This document shows, one piece after another, positions 16,845-26,145 of a DNA stretch of 64,000 nt; position 1 is the first letter of the stretch; every line of letters starts with the position of its first letter. The stretch is taken from the NCBI GenBank assembly GCA_964487565.1, contig CAZARN010000006.1, positions 62,001-126,000 of the forward strand. Direction: 5' to 3'. The DNA is from Phil1 sp964487565 (GTDB lineage: Bacteria; Bacillota; Clostridia; Christensenellales; CAG-138). A program made the translations under genes and the position numbers. The notes beneath the pieces were generated by a model. That model did no database searches. It was not told where the DNA came from and saw only the letters and a program-made list of their open reading frames with translations.

Positions 16845-18164
16845 TCACTTTTCGCCGATAAGATCCCACACCGTGCCGGTGAAGGCCTCAACGCCGTTCA
16901 CGAGTACGTTTTCGTCAAAATCGAAGCGGTCGTTATGGTTGGGCGCCGGGCAGTCGGTGAGCAAGCCGAAATAGGTTGCCTCGCCACCGCGCTTCTGCAC
17001 GCGCTCGGACATATATGCAAAATCCTCGCTTCCGCCGCCAAACGCAGGTACCTGAAGCGTTTTCATACCAAGCCCGCCGCCGCAAACATCCAGCACCCGT
17101 TTTGAAAGGGCCCATGTGCACTCGAGCGCTGCGGCAGAACCCATGCGGGCAACCTCGCAGCCGCACTCATGCATATGCGCGGCGCTTTCCGCGATACGCA
17201 GCGCATATTGTTCCATATAATCGTTGGCCTCGCTCGTCTGTCCGCGCACCTCAACCTCAAGCAGCGCCTTTTCGCAGACGACGTTGCGTCCGGTGCCGGC
17301 CGTCAGCCTGCCGACGTTGACCTGTGTCGGCACAGCGCCAAAGCGCGGTATGGCGTGGATGTTGAGGACAGCCGTCGCCGCTGCGAGCATCGCGTTCCGG
17401 CCAAGCTGCGGGGCGACGCCCGCGTGGGCGGAACGCCCGCTGAAGGTTATGTCGAGCTTTGATGTCGCAAGCAGGCCGCTGCTTCCACCCTCGCGGATCA
17501 CCGCGACGTCGACGCCCGCCGCCTTGCCGGCCGGGAATATATGGCCTGCGAGGACATAATCCACCCCGTCAAGATGTCCCTTACTGACGACGGATTTTGC
17601 CCCGCGCACGCCCTCCTCCGCAGGCTGGAATATGAGCTTTACCGTTCCGTGCAGGCGATCCCTGTATTTTATCAAAAGCTCCGCGACGCCAAGTCCGATC
17701 GCCGCGTGGCCGTCGTGTCCGCAGGCGTGCATCACGCCTGGCGTGAGCGAAGCGAAGCCATCCGCCGTCGGCTTGTGCGCGCTCTGCGCGCACTCAAGCA
17801 CGCCCAGCGCGTCAATATCGAAACGCAAGGCCACGGTGGGCCCGCTTCCGCATTCGAGGATCCCGACCGCGCCCGTAAAGCCGCCGCGCATCGCGGGAAG
17901 ATAATCCATATCTGCGCCGTTTTGCGCGGCCCATTGATAATGCGCCTCCATCTCCGCCTGCGTGGGCAGCCCCATGCGGGAGTCCGCGTCGCACACATCC
18001 TGCCCGTAAAGCACCTTATAGCCAAGCTCAGCGAGTTTTTTTGCGATCAGCGACGAGGTGCGCATCTCAAGCCAGCCAGGCTCCGCATGACGGTGCAGGT
18101 CGCGTCGCCTTTGGCACAGCGCTGAGCGCATACCCTCTGCTTCCGCCTTGATCGTGTCGTACAT
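16845..18164 (-). CDS. M20 amidohydrolase, AbgA-like (p-aminobenzoyl-glutamate hydrolase subunit A family)
   Basis: A zinc-dependent amide hydrolase of the M20D group. The 439 residues have GPTVALRFDIDALGV, the metal-binding VMHACGHDGH, the acid pair in FQPAEEG, a dimerisation domain with SAHAGVAPQLGRNAML and TGRNVV, and the late GSEDFAYM ligand. A long insertion after residue 55, GFASLTPGVMHACGHDGH and the C-terminal HNDRFDFDENVL follow the AbgA pattern. No abgB-like partner is nearby, although E. coli AbgAB is a heterodimer. It is 69 bases downstream of a permease gene, likely co-transcribed, so its substrate is probably the transported amide. The identity of that substrate is unknown. Confidence 0.85.
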   Translation of the reverse strand: MYDTIKAEAEGMRSALCQRRRDLHRHAEPGWLEMRTSSLIAKKLAELGYKVLYGQDVCDADSRMGLPTQAEMEAHYQWAAQNGADMDYLPAMRGGFTGAVGILECGSGPTVALRFDIDALGVLECAQSAHKPTADGFASLTPGVMHACGHDGHAAIGLGVAELLIKYRDRLHGTVKLIFQPAEEGVRGAKSVVSKGHLDGVDYVLAGHIFPAGKAAGVDVAVIREGGSSGLLATSKLDITFSGRSAHAGVAPQLGRNAMLAAATAVLNIHAIPRFGAVPTQVNVGRLTAGTGRNVVCEKALLEVEVRGQTSEANDYMEQYALRIAESAAHMHECGCEVARMGSAAALECTWALSKRVLDVCGGGLGMKTLQVPAFGGGSEDFAYMSERVQKRGGEATYFGLLTDCPAPNHNDRFDFDENVLVNGVEAFTGTVWDLIGEK

Positions 18165-18179
18165 AATAGTCTCCTGTCT

Positions 18180-18197
18180 GCCGCCCGTACAGGCGGC
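18180..18197. other. Small hairpin between the permease and amidohydrolase genes
   Basis: GCCGCC-CGTACA-GGCGGC lies six bases before the amidohydrolase ribosome site and could modulate its translation or stabilise the mRNA. No U-tract follows. Confidence 0.4.
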
Positions 18198-18233
18198 CCG
18201 TTCCGCGTTGACAAGGGAGCCGCAAACGCCCTT

Positions 18234-19592
18234 TTATGCCGGGAACGCCGGGAAAATCGTCATCACCCAAAGCACGTTGAGCACACACATGCACAGCGCC
18301 GGCAGCCAACTCATCTTAAACATCGTTTTCTGGTCATATCCGCCTATGCCCATGAACATCGCAACGGAAGGCGTTGCCAGCGGCGTCATGAACGCGGTGA
18401 GCGAGCCGATGCAGACAAGCAGCGTGGGCCCGAGCGGACTTGCGCCTATGGCCGAGCAGGTAAGGATCGCGATGGGACAGAATATGTTGAGTACCGCCCA
18501 ATTCATCATCACCTGCGTGAGCAGGAACGGCGCCAGGAAGAACACGAAGCCCAACACATACCCGTTGGCGTTCGCGCCGAAGAGGCTCGCTATCGCGTTG
18601 CCGACAAGGCTGCCGGCGCCGGTGTTGGTGAGGCCCGTGGCAAGCGCCAGCACGCCCACATAAAGCAGCACCATCCCGCCGAGGCCGATCGAACCGTATG
18701 CCTCGCGCGGTTTGAGGATGCCGGCGGCGACCATGATAATCGCGCCGAGCAGCGGGAACACGCATGTGTCTATCGCCGTCATGGTGACGGTTCCGTCGTC
18801 ACCCTGCACGGGAACCTTTATCAGCCTCATGCTCGTGAGTATAAGCCCCAGCACCACGCCGAAGAACACAACGTAGCCCGTGATCTCCTGCCCGCGCTTG
18901 AGCACGGGCGCTTCAGCGCCGGCCTGCACGCCGACGGGCTTAACATCCGCAACGGCAATCACCGGCTTGTCGGGTGCGAAACGGGGAGCAATGAATATCG
19001 CATACAGCACCATGAAGATAAGCGCAGGCATACGGCCGACGCAGATATCCCAGAAGTTATAGGAATATTCCGTCACGCCCAGACTTGCAAAAATGCCGTT
19101 ATACTGCGCCGGATACGCCGCGCCCGCCCCAAAAGGCAGCGTGGTCACGGTTGCAATGGCAACGATGCCGATTGAAAACATCATCTTTGAGGGGCTAACT
19201 TCCATCTCCCTGCACACGCCGACAGCCAGCGGGAACACGATGCTGAACACCGCCATTGCGCTTGGCACGATCTGTGCGATAAGGCAGGTGACAAGCACAT
19301 ATCCGGCGAGCACCTTTGTGAATGAGCCTTTGCTCACCCTCGCGACAAGTTTTGAAAGCCTTGTTACCATCTGCGTCTTTGAGAAGCCGGCAGAAATGAC
19401 GAACATGCTCGCCATTATGATGGTATTTGAATTCGAGAAGCCCGCCAATGCTTCGGAAGCCGTGATACACCCCGTAAGCATCAACAGTATCATTGCGATA
19501 AGCGCCGTCACAGCCATCGATATCTTCCCCCAGAGGAAGCTTGCGATGGTGAGGGCGAAAATCACGAGACAGATAATAAGTTGAGCGTCCAT
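18234..19592 (-). CDS. SLC13/DASS-type anion permease
   Basis: A membrane protein of 452 residues with ten or more hydrophobic segments in two similar halves, as in the divalent-anion:Na+ symporter and citrate-transporter superfamily. Seen: FSNSNTIIMASMFVISAGF in the first half, VPSAMAVFSIVFPLAVGV, and in the second half MMNWAVLNIFCPIAI and the SLTAFMTPLATPSVAMFM motif. A hydrophilic loop near 215-235 splits the halves. It precedes the AbgA-like amidohydrolase and probably supplies its carboxylated substrate. Exact substrate is not predictable. Confidence 0.88.
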   Translation of the reverse strand: MDAQLIICLVIFALTIASFLWGKISMAVTALIAMILLMLTGCITASEALAGFSNSNTIIMASMFVISAGFSKTQMVTRLSKLVARVSKGSFTKVLAGYVLVTCLIAQIVPSAMAVFSIVFPLAVGVCREMEVSPSKMMFSIGIVAIATVTTLPFGAGAAYPAQYNGIFASLGVTEYSYNFWDICVGRMPALIFMVLYAIFIAPRFAPDKPVIAVADVKPVGVQAGAEAPVLKRGQEITGYVVFFGVVLGLILTSMRLIKVPVQGDDGTVTMTAIDTCVFPLLGAIIMVAAGILKPREAYGSIGLGGMVLLYVGVLALATGLTNTGAGSLVGNAIASLFGANANGYVLGFVFFLAPFLLTQVMMNWAVLNIFCPIAILTCSAIGASPLGPTLLVCIGSLTAFMTPLATPSVAMFMGIGGYDQKTMFKMSWLPALCMCVLNVLWVMTIFPAFPA

Positions 19593-19983
19593 TACTTTCG
19601 ATCCTTTCCCACATATTCAGTTTTGTTCGTTTCTGTTCCGTCGCGTCAAAAAAGTGTTTGCGGCTCTTTATGTTAACGCTGTCCAATAGAGTATATTTAT
19701 GTTATCATTAATCAGAACCGATTTGTAATTCCGGTTTTTTATACTGGTATAACGCTTTTCTTTGGCGTGTTTCAACAGCTCGCGCGTCCCCGAATCAGGC
19801 GGGCGCCCCTTGCGTTAAGCGCCAAGGTCCAAACGTATCAAGCCGCGCGCGCGGACGCCGGCACCGTTTGCCGGGGCGCCGCTTACGGCTGTTATAACCT
19901 TTGATATACACGGTATGCTTATGCGAAAGCTCCGCCTGATTTCATGGCTCCGCCGGTGCTTTTCGCGGAAAGGCGATGATAAA
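19593..19983. promoter_or_regulatory. Divergent regulatory region (391 bases)
   Basis: No gene is seen. A minus-strand promoter TTGAAA (19775-19770), N17, TTATAC (19752-19747) can serve the permease operon. Just after its expected start lies the dyad AACCG-N11-CGGTT (19716-19736), the spacing expected of a LysR-type site. The right part (19790-19980) is GC-rich and contains no clear promoter for the LysR gene. Confidence 0.5.
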
Positions 19984-20913
19984 ATGAATGTATCGCAGCT
20001 CACGGTGGCGCTCGAGGTGGCAAAGGCCGGCTCGATATCGCGCGCGGCGGAAACGCTTTATCTTTCGCAGCCGCACGCGAGCAGCGTGCTCCGCTCGCTT
20101 GAGCAGGAGCTTGGCTACGCCATTTTCAGGCGCACGAGCACGGGCGTACTGCTCACGGAGCAGGGGGAGCGCTTTTTGCCGCACGCAAAACGCATTTTGA
20201 ACGAATTCGGCGCGCTAAAGGCGCTTGAGGGAGAATCCGTCGCGCGCCGTCTTAACCTTGGCGTGATGAGCTATGCGCCAATGGTCGAGGCGTTCATTCG
20301 CCTTGCGACGGAGTATTCAAGCGAGCCGCGCGCGGAGCTTTCCTGCGTGAACATTGCCCCCGATGACGGCTTTGCTGCCCTTAGGCGCAGCGATCTTGAC
20401 GTGTTCGCGGCGCTCATTTCGCCTGACGCGCTTGACATGACCGCCCATGCCGCCTCAAACAGCGCGCTTGACATGTTGCACATCGGCAACGTAACGCTCA
20501 ACATCAATCTGCGCGAAGGTCACCCGCTTGTGCAAAGCGGCGCTTTTTCAAATTCGCGCACCGATCTTTCGGCCCTCAAGGATTTTCCTTATGTCGGCTA
20601 TTCGAGCCTGCCAAAGCTCGTTGAAACGGCAAGCATTCTCGCGGACACTGTGATCAATTGCAAATACCGCATCGCCATCGACGAGCGGGACACGCGCTGC
20701 CGCATCGTCTCAATGACGGACGCGTTCTCAATCGGCTGCCGCATGCCGTCCGCCCTCATCGAGCGCTACAGGCTTGCCACATTTCCCATATCGGATGAAT
20801 TCACGGGGCTGTATCTTTTCGTTCGAAGGGGCGAGGCCGCCAATCCTGAGATCGCGCGCTATATCGAGCTCATCACGCAGGAGGTTGCAAGCTGCCTCGC
20901 GCCCAAAGCATAG
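19984..20913 (+). CDS. LysR-family transcriptional regulator
   Basis: A 309-residue regulator with an N-terminal helix-turn-helix (LTVALEVAKAGSISRAAETLYLSQPHASSVLRSLEQEL) and a C-terminal effector domain with Cys, Ser and His residues scattered through it. The ATG at 19984 follows GGAAAGG at about ten bases. It is divergent from the permease-amidohydrolase pair and is the likely regulator of that pair, with an unknown ligand. Confidence 0.92.
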   Translation: MNVSQLTVALEVAKAGSISRAAETLYLSQPHASSVLRSLEQELGYAIFRRTSTGVLLTEQGERFLPHAKRILNEFGALKALEGESVARRLNLGVMSYAPMVEAFIRLATEYSSEPRAELSCVNIAPDDGFAALRRSDLDVFAALISPDALDMTAHAASNSALDMLHIGNVTLNINLREGHPLVQSGAFSNSRTDLSALKDFPYVGYSSLPKLVETASILADTVINCKYRIAIDERDTRCRIVSMTDAFSIGCRMPSALIERYRLATFPISDEFTGLYLFVRRGEAANPEIARYIELITQEVASCLAPKA

Positions 20914-21062
20914 CGTGTCCGCTCGTTTCATCCCGCGCGACGCTCGGCGTAAGCTTATGTGCGCCGCTTCCGTCGGCAGGCGACATGCCGGCTTCAACAT
21001 GCTTTTATGGCAATCGGCGGCGATATATGTTATCTTGTAAGCAAGCTAAAGCGGAGGTAATC

Positions 21063-21797
21063 ATGGCTGAAACAGTGTTTATTACGGGAGCTTCCCGCGG
21101 AATAGGCCGCGCTGCCGCAAAAGCGTTCGGCATGGCGGGATACAGGGTTGCCGTGGGCTGTAATATAAACCGCGACGCCGCCCGGGAATTGATCGCGCAA
21201 TTTGCATCCGCAGGCGTCATGGCAGAAATCGTCGAGGGTGACGTGGCGGATGAAAACAGCGTGCGCGATATGGTGAATCAAGCGCAGCGTGCGCTCGGAC
21301 ACATAAGTGTGCTGATAAACAACGCAGGAGTCTCTTGCGACGCTCTTTTCACGGATACAACGCCTGACATGTGGCAGCGAACTTTTGATGTGAACGCTCG
21401 CGGTGCGTATAACACATGCCGCGCGGTTCTTCCCGATATGATAAGCCGCGGCCGCGGCTCGATCATCAATGTTTCCTCCGTGTGGGGCGTTTACGGCGGC
21501 GCGTGCGAGGCGGCATATTCCGCTTCAAAAGCCGCGCTGATAGGCCTCACAAAAGCGCTTGCCAGGGAAACCGGGCCGTCGGGTATTCGCGTCAACTGTA
21601 TCGCGCCCGGCGTTATAGATACGGACATGCTCAAAAGACTTTCCCAAAACGACAGGAACATGCTTGTCGAAAGGACGCCGCTTTGCCGCCTGGGCACGCC
21701 TGAAGACGTTGCCGGCGTTATGTTGTTTCTCGCTTCCCCCGCCGCGGCTTTTATAACAGGACAGGTAATCGGCGTCGACGGTGGATTCATCGGCTGA
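21063..21797 (+). CDS. Short-chain dehydrogenase/reductase (FabG-like)
   Basis: An NAD(P)-dependent oxidoreductase of 244 residues. It has the cofactor motif GASRGIG (residues 9-15), the NNAG segment, catalytic Ser in INVSSVWG, the YSASK catalytic Tyr/Lys pair and the C-terminal GQVIGVDGG. The sequence resembles 3-oxoacyl-ACP reductases, but FabG-like enzymes are also common sugar-alcohol dehydrogenases. Genes for a carrier and a glycosidase follow at 14 bases and by overlap, which favours sugar oxidation or reduction here. GGAGG lies seven bases before the ATG. No convincing promoter was seen in the 149 bases upstream. Confidence 0.88.
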   Translation: MAETVFITGASRGIGRAAAKAFGMAGYRVAVGCNINRDAARELIAQFASAGVMAEIVEGDVADENSVRDMVNQAQRALGHISVLINNAGVSCDALFTDTTPDMWQRTFDVNARGAYNTCRAVLPDMISRGRGSIINVSSVWGVYGGACEAAYSASKAALIGLTKALARETGPSGIRVNCIAPGVIDTDMLKRLSQNDRNMLVERTPLCRLGTPEDVAGVMLFLASPAAAFITGQVIGVDGGFIG

Positions 21798-21811
21798 AAG
21801 GCAGGCAAAAT

Positions 21812-23080
21812 ATGAAGCTTAAAAAGCGCATTTGGGCGACTCTCATTCTCATCGGCCTTATCGGGCAATTTGCATGGACGATCGAGAACATGTATTTCAA
21901 CGTATATCTTTATAACACGATATCGCAGGATACCACGGCAATCGCCGTTATGGTTGCCGCAAGCGCCGCAGCAGCAACGCTGACAACGCTCGTTATGGGG
22001 GCGTTGTCGGACAAGCTTGCAAAGCGCAAGGTTTTCATTTGTGCCGGATATATTCTTTGGGGCATATCAACGCTTTCGTTCGGATTCATAAGCGTTGAAA
22101 ACATGGCATCCTGGTTCCCGGCGGCAAACGCAGTCGCGCTTGCATCGGGATCTGTGGTCGCTATGGATTGCGTGATGACTTTCTTCGGCTCAACCGCAAA
22201 CGACGCGGCTTTTAACGCCTATATAACCGACGTAACTGATGAATCAAACCGCGGGCGCGCAGAAAGCGTGCTTGCAACGCTCCCGCTCATATCCATGCTC
22301 GTCATATTCGGCCTTTTTGACGGAATGACGCAGAATGGCCGCTGGAAGGAGTTTTTTCTGATCTTCGGCATTATGGTGATCCTTACCGGCATAACAGGCA
22401 TATTTCTCATCAGGGAGCCTCAGCTCAAAAAGCACGATGAACGTTACTTTTCCAACATAATATACGGCTTCCGTCCACTGGTGATAAAGCAAAACGGAGC
22501 GCTTTACACAGCGCTGGCCGCTTTCGGCATATTTTCAGTTGCGGTTCAGGTGTTTTTCCCGTATCTGATCATATACCTGCAAAATTATCTTCATATTGAC
22601 GCATACGCCGTCGTACTCGGTATAGTTCTCATATTCGCCTCTGCGGTCAGCGTGCTCTCGGGCGGACTTATGGACAAGCTCGGAAGACTGAACTGCGTGC
22701 TTCCCGCCGCCGGCATAATGCTCGCCGGGCTCGTCCTCATGTTCTTTGCCCGTTCCGCAGTTTTCGTTACCGTTTCAGGCGCAATTATGATGAGCGGATA
22801 TATGCTTGTCACCGCGGCTCTTTCGGCAACTGTGCGCGATCATACGCCCGAGGGCAAAGTCGGCATGTTCCAGGGCATAAGAATGATATTCGCGGTGCTT
22901 CTCCCGATGGTTATCGGCCCGTTCATCGGTTCGGCCGTTATAAAGGGCAGCGGCGCAACATATACGGAGCTTGGAATCGTCAAGGATGTGCCGACGCCGT
23001 ATATTTTCCTCGCTTCAGCCGCGGTGCTCCTGTTCACCGCAATTCCTGTCGCAATGCTCAGACGGAGGAAGAATACATGA
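21812..23080 (+). CDS. Major facilitator superfamily transporter
   Basis: A 422-residue carrier with twelve probable helices. The N-half contains MGALSDKLAKRKVFICAGY, the MFS motif A loop between helices 2 and 3, and the C-half the corresponding SGGLMDKLGRLNCVL. It overlaps the downstream glycoside hydrolase by four bases (ATGA), so its substrate is probably the oligosaccharide or glycoside that the GH2 enzyme cleaves. Substrate identity is inference. Confidence 0.88.
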   Translation: MKLKKRIWATLILIGLIGQFAWTIENMYFNVYLYNTISQDTTAIAVMVAASAAAATLTTLVMGALSDKLAKRKVFICAGYILWGISTLSFGFISVENMASWFPAANAVALASGSVVAMDCVMTFFGSTANDAAFNAYITDVTDESNRGRAESVLATLPLISMLVIFGLFDGMTQNGRWKEFFLIFGIMVILTGITGIFLIREPQLKKHDERYFSNIIYGFRPLVIKQNGALYTALAAFGIFSVAVQVFFPYLIIYLQNYLHIDAYAVVLGIVLIFASAVSVLSGGLMDKLGRLNCVLPAAGIMLAGLVLMFFARSAVFVTVSGAIMMSGYMLVTAALSATVRDHTPEGKVGMFQGIRMIFAVLLPMVIGPFIGSAVIKGSGATYTELGIVKDVPTPYIFLASAAVLLFTAIPVAMLRRRKNT

Positions 23081-24792
23081 AAACACGCTGGGGCAAGGCC
23101 CTTGACGAAAACAATGTTCTGCCCGAGTATCCGCGTCCCCAGATGCGACGCGAAAGCTATATTCCGCTGAACGGTATTTGGCGGTATGCAATAACACTCA
23201 CGCATGACGCTCCCGAAAAACCGGACGGAAACATAATCGTTCCGTTTTCGCCCGAATGCGAACTTTCAGGTGTTTCGCGCGCGCTCAAACCAGAGGAAAC
23301 GCTTTGGTATATGCGCGAATTTACAATGCCTGAAAACTGGCAGCAGGGTCGCGCGCTTATTCACTTCGGCGCCGTGGATCAGACGGCGGAAGTGTATCTC
23401 AACGGGCATGAGCTGGGCCGTCATACAGGCGGTTTCACGGCGTTTTCCTTTGATATGACTTCATGTCTCAAGCAAAAGAACAGCATCGCCGTGCGTGTGA
23501 CTGACAGCACCGATACTTCATATCACTCCCGCGGCAAACAAAAAACGAAACGCGGCGGGATCTGGTATACCCCGCAAAGCGGTATCTGGCAAAGCGTATG
23601 GGCTGAGCTTGTGCCCGACAAATATATCGAATCGATCGATATCATGCCGTGTTTTGATGAAAGCGCCGTGGAAATATCCGTTTGGACGAATTCCATCGAA
23701 CCGCTGCCCTGCGTTATACGCACAGGCGATATCGTAGCGCACGGCGTGACCGGTGCCCCTGTCAGGATGAGCATTGAAGGCTTCACGCCGTGGAGCCCGG
23801 AAACGCCCAAGCTTTATGATCTTGAGATAAGTGCCGGCGACGACCGCGTGTCAAGTTACTTCGCGATGCGCAAGTTCTCTGTTTCAAATGACGAAAAGGG
23901 CGTCCCCCGCCTTTTCCTCAATAACGCACCTTATTACAACAACGGAGTGCTCGATCAGGGTTACTGGCCTGACGGTCTGCTCACAGCGCCTTCCGATGAA
24001 GCCATGATAAACGATATACGGACAATGAAGCGCATGGGATTCAATACGCTGAGAAAGCATATAAAGATCGAGCCTATGCGCTGGTATTATCACTGTGACA
24101 GACTTGGCATGCTGGTTTGGCAGGATATGCCAAACGGCGGCTCGTCATACAACCCTCTGACCGTCGGCGCGCCTGTACTGACCGGCAAGAATATGACGGA
24201 CACTTCCGAGCATTACTCGCATTTCGGCCGTTCGGACGAAAAAGGTCGTTCTCAATACATACGCGAGCTCAACGAAATGATCGAACAGCTTCACAATTGC
24301 CCCTGCGTTTCCTTATGGGTGCCTTTCAACGAGGGCTGGGGCCAGTTTGACGCCGCGCGAATACGCGAGTACATACTTTCTCTCGATCCGACCCGTACAG
24401 TGGATCACGCAAGCGGCTGGCACGACCAGTATGTCGGTAACGTTCAAAGTCTCCATGTCTATTTCAAGCCGTACAAATTCACAAGCGACAGGCTCGGCAG
24501 GGCAGTGCTTCTTTCCGAATTCGGCGGATACAACCGTCGTATTGAAGGTCATTGCTTCAGCAGAAAGGATTTCGGCTACAGACGCTTCAAAAGTGACAAC
24601 GAGCTTCTTTCTGCATTCGGAAAGCTTTATGAAACCGAAATTATACCTGCGAAGCAGGACGGTCTTGCCGCTTCTATATACACTCAGCTTTCAGATGTGG
24701 AGGATGAGCTCAACGGCCTTATGACATATGACCGCGAGATCGTGAAGCTTCCTGAAGATGAAGTCGCGAAGATCATGGAAAATCTGAAATGA
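23077..24792 (+). CDS. Glycoside hydrolase family 2 enzyme
   Basis: An exo-acting beta-glycosidase; family 2 includes beta-galactosidases, beta-glucuronidases and beta-mannosidases. The 571 residues show an N-terminal jelly roll (about 25-180, LIHFGAVDQTAEVYLNG, GGIWYTPQSGIWQSVW), an immunoglobulin-like domain (about 183-270) and a TIM barrel with the acid/base Glu419 in WVPFNEGW and nucleophile Glu481 in LLSEFGGYN. There is no signal peptide, so it acts on imported substrate, in keeping with the overlapping MFS gene. It is compact for the family. Sugar specificity cannot be fixed: the NxK motif of glucuronidases is not evident. Confidence 0.9.
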   Translation: MKTRWGKALDENNVLPEYPRPQMRRESYIPLNGIWRYAITLTHDAPEKPDGNIIVPFSPECELSGVSRALKPEETLWYMREFTMPENWQQGRALIHFGAVDQTAEVYLNGHELGRHTGGFTAFSFDMTSCLKQKNSIAVRVTDSTDTSYHSRGKQKTKRGGIWYTPQSGIWQSVWAELVPDKYIESIDIMPCFDESAVEISVWTNSIEPLPCVIRTGDIVAHGVTGAPVRMSIEGFTPWSPETPKLYDLEISAGDDRVSSYFAMRKFSVSNDEKGVPRLFLNNAPYYNNGVLDQGYWPDGLLTAPSDEAMINDIRTMKRMGFNTLRKHIKIEPMRWYYHCDRLGMLVWQDMPNGGSSYNPLTVGAPVLTGKNMTDTSEHYSHFGRSDEKGRSQYIRELNEMIEQLHNCPCVSLWVPFNEGWGQFDAARIREYILSLDPTRTVDHASGWHDQYVGNVQSLHVYFKPYKFTSDRLGRAVLLSEFGGYNRRIEGHCFSRKDFGYRRFKSDNELLSAFGKLYETEIIPAKQDGLAASIYTQLSDVEDELNGLMTYDREIVKLPEDEVAKIMENLK

Positions 24793-24805
24793 CGCGCTCC
24801 GTCAA

Positions 24806-24821
24806 TCGGCCTTTCGGCCGA
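24806..24821. terminator. Weak hairpin between convergent genes
   Basis: TCGGCC-TTTC-GGCCGA lies between the GH2 and XRE stops. There is no adjoining U-tract on either strand, so its role as a terminator is uncertain. Confidence 0.3.
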
Positions 24822-24830
24822 ACACGAGCG

Positions 24831-26051
24831 TTATTCTTTATTTGATGAATCGTCATCAGTCATGACGGTTGTTGTGCATCGATTATCTTCACCGGACGGG
24901 GCCGAGGCAAGCCTTTCAACGATTTTCTTAAAGCTTTCATCATCCCTTGCAGCATCGAACCTGCTGTCCATATTCAGGAGCTTCAGCATATTCTTTGCAA
25001 TTATCGACGACGCGCTCCGTATCTGTTCCGTATCCGGCTCATGGATGAACAATGATATTCCGCCCGTCCGATCCGGTTCTTCAAACGGCTGCATGATTAT
25101 ATCAGTCAAACGACACAGCGCTTTTATTCCTTCCGGAACATTCCTTCTGCGAAGCTCAACGTTTGCTATGCGAAGATATGCAAGCGTAAGAAGATAACTG
25201 TTCCATTCGGTGCGGCAGTCATCTCGGTAAATGGCTTCGTATGCTCTTATAAATGAGTATGAGATTTCTATCTGTTCATCCGGTGTGAAAACGAACTCAC
25301 CGTTTTTGTTTTTGAGCGATTGCAGCGTTGATGTAACGCCGAACATCATGTTGAAGCATGACGGGATACATTCCTGCGCCGCCGCACGAACGCTTTCCGT
25401 GTTGTTGAGCGCTTCAACAAGCGCAAGCTCACGCGATGCGTATGCAAGCGGAAGCTCGCCTGCATATTTCTTTACGTCGTCGTCGCGCTTGAGATATCCG
25501 TATAAATACACCCGCTCGAGTTTTGCCGATATCCTTTTATCCTCGTCTGCGCACTTCTCGACTATATGGTCCATTAAGCTTATCGCTTCTTCAAACATCG
25601 CGCGCCCGCCGCCGTTTTCCGCGAAGTTCTGTGTGATGCCGTATTCTGAAAGCGCATGGCCGAGTTCCATTGTCAATTCGAAATCGCCGGGATATCGCTC
25701 AAGGCCTTCTCGCAGCACCTTGATCGATCGCATGAGAGCGCTGCGGTGTTCTTCGGCGTCCTTTGCGCTGTTGCTGCGGCTTTCGCCCATAGCGCGCGCG
25801 ATTATCGCCTTTATCTGCCCATTCTTGCTGCGCGCATCAACTCCCAGCAGATAATCCGTTGTAACACCGAATATACCGGCGATCTCCGGTATCAGGGGAA
25901 CGTCGGGCATCGTGGCTCCGTTCTCCCATCTGGAAACAGCCTGCGGCGATATGCCGAGTTTTTCCGCAAGCTTTTCCTGTGTCATAGGTGCGCTTTTATC
26001 CGTTCTGAGTTTTCTCAGGCGCAACCCGAAATTTTCAGCATAATCGCTCAT
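24831..26051 (-). CDS. XRE-family regulator with a helical repeat C-terminal domain
   Basis: An N-terminal Cro/CI-type helix-turn-helix (about residues 9-66: LRKLRTDKSAPMTQEKLAEK, ISPQAVSRWENG) is followed by DYLLGVDARSK and about 320 residues of helices with TPR-like character. The 406-residue protein resembles the many clostridial XRE-TPR regulators that sense peptides or cell state; no ligand can be named. GGAGG lies six bases before the ATG at 26051. Its promoter overlaps a perfect dyad, suggesting autoregulation. It is convergent with the glycosidase operon, so a regulatory link to it is only possible. Confidence 0.85.
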   Translation of the reverse strand: MSDYAENFGLRLRKLRTDKSAPMTQEKLAEKLGISPQAVSRWENGATMPDVPLIPEIAGIFGVTTDYLLGVDARSKNGQIKAIIARAMGESRSNSAKDAEEHRSALMRSIKVLREGLERYPGDFELTMELGHALSEYGITQNFAENGGGRAMFEEAISLMDHIVEKCADEDKRISAKLERVYLYGYLKRDDDVKKYAGELPLAYASRELALVEALNNTESVRAAAQECIPSCFNMMFGVTSTLQSLKNKNGEFVFTPDEQIEISYSFIRAYEAIYRDDCRTEWNSYLLTLAYLRIANVELRRRNVPEGIKALCRLTDIIMQPFEEPDRTGGISLFIHEPDTEQIRSASSIIAKNMLKLLNMDSRFDAARDDESFKKIVERLASAPSGEDNRCTTTVMTDDDSSNKE

Positions 26052-26080
26052 CTGCAGCCTCCATTCCCCAATAGTTCAGT

Positions 26081-26115
26081 ATCTATATTTTATAATGGGC
26101 GTATAGATTTTGCAA
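26081..26115 (-). promoter_or_regulatory. Promoter of the XRE gene with an overlapping dyad
   Basis: Minus strand TTGCAA (26115-26110), N17, TAAAAT (26092-26087). A perfect dyad ATCTATA-N14-TATAGAT (26081-26087 and 26102-26108) spans spacer and -10, a natural position for a repressor that acts on its own gene. Confidence 0.55.
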
Positions 26116-26145
26116 CAGATACAGGGCAAATATGCTTGATCAACT

